Positions 1-10,800 of a stretch of 64,000 bases of DNA are shown here, in pieces. The first letter of the stretch is position 1. Every line of letters starts with the position of its first letter. The DNA is from Variovorax sp. UMC13 (GTDB taxonomy: Bacteria; Pseudomonadota; Gammaproteobacteria; Burkholderiales; Burkholderiaceae_C): contig NZ_LZZW01000005.1 in assembly GCF_014170375.1 (NCBI RefSeq), forward strand, positions 1 through 64,000, given 5' to 3'. Under the pieces are notes generated by a model. That model worked only from the letters and a program-made list of their open reading frames with translations. It ran no database searches and had not been told where the DNA came from. The position numbers and the translations under genes are program-made.

Positions 1-61
1 GTCATGGGCGGGCGGGGGCTCGCTTGATCTTATGTCGGCACGGCATGCCACCGAAAAACGA

Positions 62-67
62 TAAAAT
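62..67 (+). promoter_or_regulatory. candidate -10 box of the AbiE-like operon
   Basis: TAAAAT matches five of six bases of the sigma-70 -10 box and sits in a short AT-richer patch 28 bases before the antitoxin ATG. No convincing -35 is seen at 16-18 bases, so this is weak. Bases 1-94 hold no gene that I can support. Confidence 0.25.
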
Positions 68-94
68 GCATGAAACGTCAATGAAAATTCAACC

Positions 95-694
95 ATGCCG
101 GTTTCCGTCGAATCTCCGCAAAACGCCGTCGAACGCCTGGCAGGCCAGCTGCAAGCGGGTCGCGTGTATCGCCGGGAGGACCTGGCGCGCCTGTCCACCG
201 CGGTCGACCGGCATCTGCGTGAACTGGTGGCCGTCGGGAAGCTGAAGAAGCTGGCCCAGGGGCTGTACCTTGCGCCCAAGCAGTCCAGTTACGGCCCCTT
301 GCCGCCGGCAGATGAGGAAGTCGTGGGCGGCTTCCTTCGTGACAAGGATTTTCTGGTGTTTTCTCCTTCGGCCTACAACGCCGTGGGCCTGGGCACCACG
401 CAGCTCTACAACCGCACGTTGGTCTACAACCGCAAGCGCCATGGCGTCTTCCGTCTTGGCAACCGGCAGTTCGACTTCCGCGTCAAGCCGCGTTTTCCCA
501 AGAAGCTGACGCCCGAATTCCTCTACGTCGACCTGCTGAACAATCTGGATGGGCTCGCGGAGGATCGCGAGGCGGTCTTGCGGCAGGCACGCGGCAAGCT
601 GCCCTCGTTCGACGCGGACCGGCTGCGGCGTGCCACCGACAGCTTTGGCAGCGTGGCGACACGCAAGCGCCTGCGCGAGTGGATGGATGCCTGA
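95..694 (+). CDS. AbiEi-like antitoxin (DUF6088 type)
   Basis: 199 residues. The N-terminal 50 residues look like a winged-helix DNA-binding domain (a segment containing GRVYRREDLARL, then HLRELVAVGKLKKLAQGLYL, ending in a basic wing). The middle holds a segment around FSPSAYNAVGLGTTQLYN that is typical of type IV AbiEi antitoxins. Family knowledge says such proteins repress their own operon and counteract the nucleotidyltransferase toxin encoded next door. Here the downstream gene starts inside this one (8-base overlap), which fits a coupled antitoxin-toxin pair. No good Shine-Dalgarno precedes the ATG. Alternative: a stand-alone transcription regulator, unlikely given the partner. Confidence 0.8.
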   Translation: MPVSVESPQNAVERLAGQLQAGRVYRREDLARLSTAVDRHLRELVAVGKLKKLAQGLYLAPKQSSYGPLPPADEEVVGGFLRDKDFLVFSPSAYNAVGLGTTQLYNRTLVYNRKRHGVFRLGNRQFDFRVKPRFPKKLTPEFLYVDLLNNLDGLAEDREAVLRQARGKLPSFDADRLRRATDSFGSVATRKRLREWMDA

Positions 695-1631
695 CTTCCT
701 GCATGCACGGCGGGATTTCGATCAGCTGCTGGCGCTGGTGGCCGACGAACGCGGCCTCGATCCCATGCTGGTCGAGAAGGACTACTGGATCATGCATTGC
801 CTGTGGGGCTTGCAGGCGCAGGGCTTTGCGTTCGAGCTGAAGGGCGGCACGTCCCTTTCCAAGGGCTTCGACCTCATCCATCGCTTCTCCGAGGACATCG
901 ACATCCGCATCGAGCCGCCCAGGGGCATGGCGGTGAAGACGGGCTGCAACCAGGACAAGCCGGCGCATGTCGCTTCGCGCCGTGCGTACTACGACGATCT
1001 TGCGGCCCGCATCTGCATTCCGGGCATCGACAGCGTCGGACGCGACACGCAGTTCGATGACGACAAGATGCGCAGCGCCGGCATCCGGCTGAGCTACACG
1101 CCGCGTGCCGCCGTGCTGGCCGGCGTCAAGGACGGCGTGCTGCTGGAGTTGGGTTTCGACGACACGGCACCCAATCGGCCGGTCACCATTTCCTCATGGG
1201 CCCTGGACCTCGCCCGTGACCGCGGGGTCGACGTGTTCGACAACCGGGCCGTCGCCGTACGCTGCTACGCGCCGACGCACACCTTCGTCGAGAAGCTGCA
1301 GACGATCTCCACCAAGTTCCGCCGCCTGGGCGAGGCGCAGGCATTTCCCGGCAACTTCCTGCGGCACTACTACGACGTCTATTGCCTGCTCGGCCTGGAA
1401 GAGGTGCAGTCCTTCATGCGGAAGCCGGCATACCAGGAGCGCAAGTCGCAGCGCTTTCGCCGCGGCGATGAACAGGTGATTGCCAGAAATCCGGCTTTCG
1501 TTCTGGCCGACCCGGCGCAGCGCGCGCTGTTCGCTCGGGAGTATCGCAAGACGGAAGCGCTGTATTACCAGGGCCAACCGGATTTCGATGCACTGATCGC
1601 CCGCATCCATCGGCACATCGAAGACATGTAG
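687..1631 (+). CDS. AbiEii-like nucleotidyltransferase toxin
   Basis: 314 residues from the ATG at 687, chosen because it overlaps the antitoxin stop (ATGCCTGA) and starts just before the conserved region; longer starts would run through the antitoxin gene. Near residue 50 it has KGGTSLSKGF and then SEDIDIRI, the GS-x10-DxD core of AbiEii/AbiGii nucleotidyltransferases. A later segment, FVEKLQTISTKFR, matches the conserved EKL helix of the family. Family members add nucleotides to tRNA or other acceptors and give abortive phage defence or plasmid stabilisation; the target here is unknown. All visible motif residues are intact, so it is probably active. Confidence 0.82.
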   Translation: MPDFLHARRDFDQLLALVADERGLDPMLVEKDYWIMHCLWGLQAQGFAFELKGGTSLSKGFDLIHRFSEDIDIRIEPPRGMAVKTGCNQDKPAHVASRRAYYDDLAARICIPGIDSVGRDTQFDDDKMRSAGIRLSYTPRAAVLAGVKDGVLLELGFDDTAPNRPVTISSWALDLARDRGVDVFDNRAVAVRCYAPTHTFVEKLQTISTKFRRLGEAQAFPGNFLRHYYDVYCLLGLEEVQSFMRKPAYQERKSQRFRRGDEQVIARNPAFVLADPAQRALFAREYRKTEALYYQGQPDFDALIARIHRHIEDM

Positions 1632-1657
1632 GAGCGAGGCCCAAGGACTGGCTTCTT

Positions 1658-1699
1658 CATGTCGGTTCCATGACATGCACGAATCATGCGCAGATTCGT
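1658..1699 (+). promoter_or_regulatory. two tandem inverted repeats upstream of the giant exoprotein gene
   Basis: CATGTC-N8-GACATG (1658-1677) is followed at once by ACGAATC-N7-GATTCGT (1679-1699). Both arms of each repeat are perfect. They lie between the toxin stop and the exoprotein start, where an operator for the exoprotein gene would be expected. The binding protein cannot be named. Confidence 0.4.
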
Positions 1700-1727
1700 A
1701 CAGCTTTCCAGCGCGGCATCCGTCTAA

Positions 1728-1776
1728 GGACGAGGCCCTCGCCGCATGCGCGGCGTGAGGGCCACGACCTTCGTCC
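1728..1776 (+). promoter_or_regulatory. stem-loop in the probable 5' leader of the exoprotein gene
   Basis: GGACGA (1728-1733) pairs with TCGTCC (1771-1776). Inside, GGCCCTC and GCCGC pair with GCGGC and GAGGGCC, with a two-base bulge and an ATGC loop. The hairpin ends 28 bases before the chosen ATG and has no T-run, so it looks more like a leader structure than a terminator. Confidence 0.45.
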
Positions 1777-1804
1777 ATTCGTTCGCCCTCGAAAGAAATC
1801 TGTC

Positions 1805-4800
1805 ATGTTGTCCCGTCATCCTGCCCCGATGAAGCCCGCCACCCCTGTTCCTGCACGCAGCGATCGGCGCGTGCGGCGGATGAAGCCGCTGGTGCGTGCG
1901 CTCACGGTGATGCTCGCCGCCGGCGGCGCGATGCATGCGGCGCAGGCGCAACGGGCCTTCAGCCCGGCGTGGATGGCGCAGAAGAACGTGGCGCAGAACA
2001 CCGCGGCCGCGACCGGCCGGCTGCCCAACGGCCAGCCGGTGTCGATGCTCACCAATCCGCTGGCGCAGCAGCAGCAGGCCAATGCGCAGCTGGCGCGCTC
2101 GATCGACAACCTCAACCTCGCGGCGCGCGGCATCGCGGCGCAGCAGGCGGCCCAGGCCGCGGCCCGCGCGGCGGCGCTCGCGGCCGGTGGCGGCGTGCCC
2201 GACGGCATGGTCGAGGGCGGCCTCAAGGTCGACACGAACAGCCTCACGGCCGGCTGGTTGAACGCCAACGCGCCCACGCAGGGCACGGCCGACGGCCGAA
2301 CCACGGTCGCGATCCAGCAGACCGCCGACAAGGCGATCCTCAACTGGGAGACCTTCAACGTCGGCAAGAACACCACGGTCGAATTCAAGCAGCAGGCCGA
2401 CTGGGCCGTGCTCAACCGCGTCAACGACCCGAACGCGCGGCCCTCGCAGATCCAGGGGCAGATCAAGGCCGACGGCACGGTGCTGATCGCCAACCGCAAC
2501 GGCATCGTGTTCAGCGGCACGAGCCAGGTCGACACGCGCAACCTGGTGGCGGCGGCGGCCCACCTCGACGACGCGGGCTTCAGGGCCAACGGCATCTATG
2601 CGGCGGGCAACACGCCCAACTTCAAGGACGCGCTGGGCCAGGTCGACGTGCAGGCCGGCGCGCGCATCACGACCCCGGCGCCGAAGACGGCCACGCAGGG
2701 CGGCGGCTATGTGCTGCTGATGGGCAGCGAGGTGCGCAACGCGGGCGCCATCACCACGCCCGGCGGCCAGGCGCTGCTGGCCGCGGGCGATGGCTTCACG
2801 ATCCGCAAGGGCGTGGGCACCGACGGCAACCAGGCTTCGACCACGCGCGGCAACGAGGCGCTCGTGACGCTGAACGCCGGCACGACGGCCGGCAAGGTGG
2901 TCAACACCGGGCTGATCGCGGCGACCACGGGCGACGTCACGTTGACCGGGCGCGAAGTGCGCCAGGACGGCGTGGTGGTGTCGAGCACCACGGTCAACAC
3001 GCGCGGCACGGTGCACCTCAACGCGCTCGGCAGCACCGGCGCCGTGACCCTGGGCGCGGGCAGCACCACCGCCATCCTGCTCGACACCAGCGGTGCCTCG
3101 GCCCTCGACAGCCAGCGCGCGGGCCTGGTGACGCCGGTGGTGGACGGCGGCGGCAACATCATCGATGCCGGCAACGACCGGCGCGACCTCTCGCGCGTGG
3201 AGATCACCAGCGGCGGCACGGTGGACTTCGCGCGCGACTCGCTCACGCTGGCCACCGGCGGCCAGGTGGTGGTCAACGCGGCCGGGCGCAGCCTGGTGCG
3301 CGACGGCGCGGTGATCGACGTCGCGGGCGCGGTGGGCGTGCGGCTCACGATGGAGAGCAACAACGTCAAGATCAACGTGCAGGGCAACGAGCAGCGCGAC
3401 GCACCGGTCAACCGCGACGGCAAGGCGCTCAACAGCAACGACGTGTGGATCGACCGGCGCAGCCTGGTCTTCGTGCCCAAGGGCGCCAACGGCTACGAGA
3501 GCGACCGCTGGTACACGGCCGGCGGCCTGCTGGAAGTCGGCGGCTACCTGGGCACGCAGGGCCACACGGTGGGCGAATGGATGGCCCAGGGCGGGGTGGT
3601 GAACTTCGGCGGCGCCGAGGTGGTCACGCAGGCCGGCTCGGCCATCAACCTGTCGGGCGGCACGCTGGATGTGCAGACCGGCAAGCTCAACCAGAGCTGG
3701 CTCAAGGGGGCCGACGGCCGCCTGTATGAATTGAACAAGGCACCGGGCGACCTGCGCTACACCGGGCTCTACAAGGGCTTCGAGGACACGCACGAGCGTT
3801 GGGGCGACAAGGCCACCGAGTATTTCCACAGCCCGCTGATCGCGGCGCGCCAGCGCCTGGAGAACGGCTACACCGTGGGCCGCGACGCCGGCCTGCTGGT
3901 GGTGGGCACGCGCAGCGCGGTGCTCGAAGGCGGCATCGTCGGCGACACCTACCAGGGCCCGCGCCAGACGCAGGCGCCGAACGCCGCACTCGACGGCTAC
4001 AACCAGTCGCAGAAGGCGGTGGCGCGCGGCGCGCAGCTGGTGGTCGGCAGCTATGCGGCGCTCTACGACAAGCGCACCGGCCTGATGCACCGACGGCTCG
4101 ATGCCGCGGGCGCGAAGGACGTGGTGCTGGGCGACACCGCAGAGCGCATCGCCGCCGGGCTCGACCTCACGGCCGCGCTGCCGGCCGCGCGCCAGGGCAC
4201 GCTCTACCTCGACACCACGCTGCTCAACGGCTTCGCGTTGGGCGCGGTGCGCATCGCGGCCACGGGCTCGATCGCGGTGGAGGCGGAACTGACGCTGGGC
4301 AATGGCGGCGACCTCACGCTCTACGGCCCGCAGGTGGCCGTGAACGCAAACCTCACGGCGCACGGCGGCCGCATCCGCCTAGGCAACACGCTCACGCAGG
4401 CCAGCACCAACTACATCGACGACACCACCAGCCTGGGCGCCGCCGCGGGCCTGCGCGCGGGCGTGGCGGTGGCCCAGGGCGTGACGCTGGACACGCGCGG
4501 CCTGTGGAGCAACCTGTGGCGCGACCCGACCGACACGCATGCGATGGCCTGGCGCGACGGCGGCAGCGTGTCGATCCGCAGCAGCGGCGACGTGCGGCTG
4601 GCCGAAGGCAGCGCGATCGACGTGTCCTCGGGCGCGGCACTGCTGGCCGACGGCAAGGCGCAGCAGGGCGGCAAGGGCGGCGACATCCGGCTGCAGGCCA
4701 ACGCCGGTGGCGGCAGCACCGACGGCGTGCTGGCGATCGAGGGCGCGCTGCGCGGCGGCGGCACCACGGGCGGCGGCACGCTGAGCCTGGAGACGGGCCG

Positions 4801-7800
4801 CATCCGCATCGGTGGCGACGCTGCAGGCGCGGCCGAACCCGGCACGCTGGTGCTGGCCGGCAACTTCTTCGACAAGGGCTTCGGTCGCTACGACCTCATC
4901 GGCGACGGCGGCCTCACGGTGGCCGAGGGCACGCAGGTCGAGGTGACGATGCCGGTGCTGCGGGTCACGCCGGCGGCGAAGGAGTTCGCGACCGGCACCG
5001 ACACCGGCGCAGCGCTGCAGGCCTGGACGCCGCCGCTCTACACCGAGGACGCGGCCAAGGGCGTGCTCAAGCAGCGCGCGGGTGCGAGCCTGAGCCTGCA
5101 GGCGGGCACGGTGCAGACGCTGGCGGCCGAGTTGCCGAATGTGTCGGCGCTGATCGGGCAGGGCGCGCGGATCGTGGTCGATCCGGGCCAGTCGATCCAG
5201 GTGCTGAGCGTGGGCCAGCTCACCTTGCAGGGCACGCTGCAGGCCCATGGCGGCAGCATCGCGCTCAAGAGCCTCGACCTCACGCGGCTCGAGCAGGAGC
5301 GCGCGGTGGACGTGGCGCACAGCCGCTCGATCTGGATCGGCGAACAGGCGGTGATCGACGTGTCGGCCACGCCCGCCACCGCGCTCGATGCGCAGGGCCG
5401 GCGCTACGGCATCGTGCGCGACGGCGGCAGCATCGTGGTCGGCGGCGAGATCAAGGAGAGCGACGGCTCGGCCACGGCGGCCAACGGCTTCATCGTGGTG
5501 CGCGAGGGCGCGCTGCTCGACGCCTCCGGCACTGCCGCGGTGCTCGACATGGGCGATGCCGGCCCGGTCGCGGTCGCGAGCCGTGGCGGGCGCATCGCGC
5601 TGGCCACCAACAACGGCCTCTACCTGAATGGCGAACTGCGCGCCCATTCCGGCGGCGCGGGCGCGGCCGGCGGCACGCTGCAGGTCGCGCTGGAATCGCC
5701 CGAGCTGCGCACCAGCGCCGGCACGCCGGACTACACGCTGGCCGAGAACGCGGTGCGCGGTCATCGCGAACTGGTCATCGGCGGGCTGCAGGGCCCGTCG
5801 GACCTGCCGGCCGTGCTGGCGCCGGGCGCGGCCGATGCGGCTCTGGTCTATGGCCACGGCCGCCTGGGCGTGGACACCCTCGCGCGGGGCGGCTTCGACA
5901 CGCTGGCGCTGTTCACCGCCGGCAGCATCAGCCTCGAGGACAACGCCAGCCTGCGGCTGGGCCAGAGCCTGTCGATCTACGGCGCGCTGGTGCTGGCGGC
6001 CGGCGCGCGCAGCGATGCGCGCATCACGCTCGAAGCACCTTATGTGCGGCTGGCGGGCATCACGCAGAGCAGCTCTCAGGATGTGACCCGCGGGCGCATC
6101 GGCGTCGTCGACACCGGCGGCTGGCTGCCCTCCAAGGCCCAGCTGGAGGTGCGCGCCGGCCTGATCGACGTGCGTTCCCAGTACGCGATGAGCAGCATCC
6201 ACGGCCGCGTCCCGCTGAGCCCGGCAGCCGGCGACCCGACGCCGCCGACCGGGCCCCTGATCGAGCGGCTGGGCTTCGACCATCTCACGCTGGTCAGCGA
6301 GGGCGACCTGCGCTTCCTCACGGACAAGCCGCCGTCCGCGAACGGCGCGCCGGTCACGGGCCTCTCGACCCCGGGCGACCTCACATTGCGGGCCGCGCAG
6401 ATCTACCCGGCCACCGGCGTCTCGGCCTCGATCTATGCCGGCCGGCAGCAGAACGGCAGCTATGCGCCCGATCGGGTGCTGCGCATCGAAGGCAACGGCC
6501 AGGCCGCACCGGCGGTGCCCTACGCGGTGTTCGGCCGGCTGGTGCTGGGCGCCGCGGTGATCGAGCAGGGCGGCGTGCTGCGCGTGCCGCTGGGCAACCT
6601 GCTGATCGGCGACCAGAACACGACGCGCGTCGATTTCCTGCCGGGCAGCCTGACCTCGGTCAGCGGCAACGGCCTGCTGATGCCCTATGGCGGCACGGTC
6701 GACGGCCTCAACTACCTCTACGACGGCAAGAAGGTCGAACTGACCGGTGTGGGCGGCACCGACACGCGCGGCCAGACGCTGGTGGCCGGCCTCACGCTCG
6801 GCGGCGCAAGTGCCAACGTGCAGGCCGGCGCGGTGCTGGACCTGTCGGGCGGTGGTGAACTCACGGGCACCGGCTTCATCGGTGGCCGCGGCGGCTCGAC
6901 CGATGCGCGCTACCACCCGCTGGTGCGCAACGCGGCCGACGGCAGCTTCAGCCTGCCGGGCCTGGCGACGAACCCGGTCTATGCGATCGTTCCCGGCGTG
7001 CAGGCGCCGCAAGCGCCGGTCGCGAACGAGCGCGGTGCGGTCGATCCGCTGGTTGGCCAGCGGATCACACTGGGCGCCGGCGTGCCGGGCCTGCCCGCGG
7101 GCACCTACACGCTGATGCCCTCGACCTATGCCTTGCTGCCCGGCGCCTTCCGGGTCGAGCTCAACGGCAGCGCCGCGCGCCAGGGTTCGGCCATGGCCAG
7201 CAGCGCGATGCGCAACGGCTCGTGGTCGGCCGCCGCGCAGCTGAGCGTGGCGCGCACCGCCATCGGCGACACGCTGTTCCGCCAGGCCATCCTCACGCCG
7301 GCCGCGGTGCTGCGCAGCTACTCGCAGTACGACGAGACCACGTTCAACCAGTTCATCCTGAGCGACGCCGCGCGCCAGGGCGTGCCGCGCGCGATGGCGC
7401 CCGCGGACGCGCGCACGCTGCTGCTGAACTTCACGCCGGGCGCCGGCAAGGACGTGCTCCGGTTCGACGGCATCGGCCGCTTCGACGCGGCCCAGGGCGG
7501 CTACGGCGGCACGGTGGCCGCCATCGCGGGATCGGGCGGCGGCCAGATCGAGATCGCGGGCACCGGGGCGGCCGCCACGCCGGGCTTCACAGGCGTGACG
7601 TTGAGCGCCGATGCGCTCAACCGCATGGGCGCATCGAGGCTCATGCTCGGCGGCCTCCAGTACGTGACCTACGGCCCGGGTGGCCGCATCGTGATGTTCA
7701 ACAGCGGCGCCAGCGAGCTCACGCTGCGCCAGGGCGCGCTGTTGTCGGCACCCGAAGTGTTCCTGCTGGCCGATGCCGCCAACGCCTTGATCCCCAGCCA

Positions 7801-10800
7801 CCTCGTGATCGAGCAGGGCGCGGGCATCCACACGCTCGGCAAGGGCCGTGCCGCCTACGACTCGGCGGACGGCTTCGTCTACGCGGGCTCGGCCGGCAGC
7901 CTGGTGGCGGTGTCCAACGGCGTGCTCACCATGCTGCCGGTGCCCGCCAGCGTCGACACCTACGGCAACCGCAGCCTGCAGGTCGGCGCCTGCACCGTCT
8001 CGCCTTGCGTGGGCGTGACCGAGCTGTATTCCGAAGGCACCATCGCGCTGTCCACGCCCGACCGCTTCGTGCTCGACGACACCGTGCGCTACGGCACGCG
8101 CAACCTCACGCTGGCGGTGCAGGGCATCAACGTCGGCGACAGCGCGGTGCTGGCCGATGCGGCCGCGCGCCAGGTGCTGCCCTCGGGCCTGGCGCTGAAC
8201 CAGGGTGTGCTGAACCGGCTGCTGCGCGGCGACACGCAATACGGCGCGCCGGCGCTCGAGACGCTGGAGCTCAACGCGAGCGGCGGCATGCGCTTCTTCG
8301 GCAGCGCCTCGCTCGACACCATCGACCCGGCCACCGGGAAGTCCTCGCTGGCGCGGCTGGTGCTGGGCACGCCCGCCATCTACGGCGCGGGCGACGCGAG
8401 CGACGTGGCCACCCTCCGCACCCAGCACCTGATTTGGAAGGGCGCGCCCGACGCGCCGGCGGCGGTGGTCGCGGGCGGTGCGGGCACCGGCAGCGGCACG
8501 CTGGCCATCGAGGCCGCGCGCATCGAATTCGGCTACGGCCCCGGCACGCAGCCCACGGGCACCAGCGACGACGCGCGGCTGGCGCTGGGCTTCGCCGACG
8601 TGCGGCTCACGGCCAGCGATCGCATCACGTCCAACCACAAGGGCAGCCTCTCGGTCTACCAGGCACAGGGCGCCTACGACGCGGCCAAGGGCTACGCCTA
8701 CAGCGGCGGCAACCTCACGATCGACGCGCCGCTGGTGACCGGCGAGGCCGGTTCCATCCAGCGCATCACCGCCGGCGGCGACCTGCGCGTGATCCGCACC
8801 GCGCCAGCCATCGCGTCGGCCGCCGACGCCGCACTCGGTGCGGAACTGCGCCTCGCGGGCCGCGACGTGCTGATCGACAGCACGCTGGCGCTGCCCACGG
8901 GCAAGCTGGTGATCACGGCCCAGAACGACCTCACGCTGACCGCGCGCGCGCAGCTCGACCTGGCCGGGCGCAAGATCGATTTCAACGACGTGAGCAAGTA
9001 CAGCTGGGGCGGCGACCTCACGCTGGAGAGCCTGGCCGGCAACGTGCGCCAGGCCGAGGGCTCGGTGATCGACCTGTCGGCGCGGAACAACCGCGCCGGC
9101 ACGCTCAAGGTCGTGGCGCTGGGCGCGCAGGCCGGCGTGGTCGACCTGCAGGGCACGCTCCGCGGCACCGGCAGTGGCCACTACGACGCGGGCGGCACGC
9201 GGGTGCCCTACCTCGCGGGCGGCGTGGAGATCCGCGCCCAGCGCCTGGGCGATGCCGGCACGCTCGACAGCCAGTTCGCGTCGCTCAACCAGCGCCTCAA
9301 CGAGGGCGGCGTGTTCGGCGCCCGAACCTTCCAGCTCAAGCAGGGCGACCTCACGATCGGCGACGGCCTCAAGGCCGGCGAGATCAACGTGTCGGTGGAC
9401 AACGGCAGCCTCACGGTCACCGGCACCGTGGACGCCAGCGGCGCGCGCGTGGGCCAGATCCACCTGGCGGCGAAGAACGCACTCACGTTGACGGGCACGG
9501 CCGTGCTCGATGCGCACGGGACGCTGCTGCGCGTGGACAGCTACGGCAAGATCATCGATTCGCCCAACCGCGCGATCGTCGACCTGAGCACGCGCGAGGG
9601 CGTGCTCACGCTGGCCGATGGCGCGCACATCGACCTGCGCCACGGCACGGCCGCGGCCGTGGGCACGCAGCCGGGCCAGAACGACGGCCGCGCACGCGGC
9701 ACGCTGGAGCTCTCGGCCCCGCGCCTGGGCGCCAACGGCCTGCCGAACACGCCCGACGCGGCCGTCTATGGCGACATCGCCATCGACGCGCGCGGCGCGC
9801 TCGACATCCGCGGCGCGCGCTCCATCGCGGTCAACGGCATGCAGCGCTACGACGACGCGCCGCTGATCGCCACCCCGGCCGCCAGCGGTCGGCCCTACCA
9901 GGAGATCACCCAGGCCTGGCTCAACGGCAGGCACGCGGAGAACACGAAGTTCATCGATGCCGCGCTGGCCCGTGACAGTCTCGTCAGCCTGGTGAACGGC
10001 AAGCTGGCCGGCCTGCGCAGCGCGGCCTATGCCGACGCCCTGCACCTGCGCCCGGGCGTCGAGATCGTGAGCAACGCGGTGACCAACCCCGGCGGCGACC
10101 TCGTCGTGTCGGGTGACCTGGACCTGTCGGGCTACCGCTATGCGAGCCTGAACCCGCACACGCAGCAGACCGGCGTCTACGGCTCGGGCGAGGTCGGCAC
10201 CCTGCGCATCCGCGCGGCCGGCAACCTCGACATCTTCGGCAGCATCAACGACGGCTTCGCGCCGCCCCCCGCCACGCCGGACGACAAGGGCTGGCTGCTG
10301 CTGCCGGGCATGAGCTTCTACGGCGGCGACACGGTGATCCCGCGCGCCGGCATCGTGCTGGGCGACGGCACCGCCTTCGAGGGCGGCACCGCGCTCAACT
10401 TCGACCTGCCGATCCAGTCGCGCGCCTTCGGTGCGGGCATGGTGATCCCGGTGGCCAGCGAGCTGGCGGCGCCGATGGTGCTGGCCGCGGGCACGGTGCT
10501 GGCGGCGAACGTGCGCGATGCCTCGGGCCGGATCCTCCATGCGGCCGGCAGCATCGTCGGCGAGACCGTGACCCTGCCCCAGGGCACGCGCCTGGACGCC
10601 GGCACGCGCCTGCCGTCGAACGCCACGCTGGCCGCGATGGTCTGGCCCAGGGGCGTGCTGCTGCCGGGCATCGGCACGCGCTATGTGATGAATGGCAACA
10701 CGCTGCTGCCGGTGGGTGCGCTGCTGCCTGCGGCCACCAACATCAAGCTGCCGGGCGACGCCACGTCGGTCGACCTGCGCCCGGACGGCACGGGCCGGCT

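Noticed and set aside
1..94. Gene end before the AbiE-like pair
   Set aside because: Too short and without a convincing frame or stop context to claim a feature.
1724..4363. Long minus-strand open frame opposite the 5' end of the exoprotein gene
   Set aside because: No conserved motif, typical shadow composition, and it covers the exoprotein leader hairpin.
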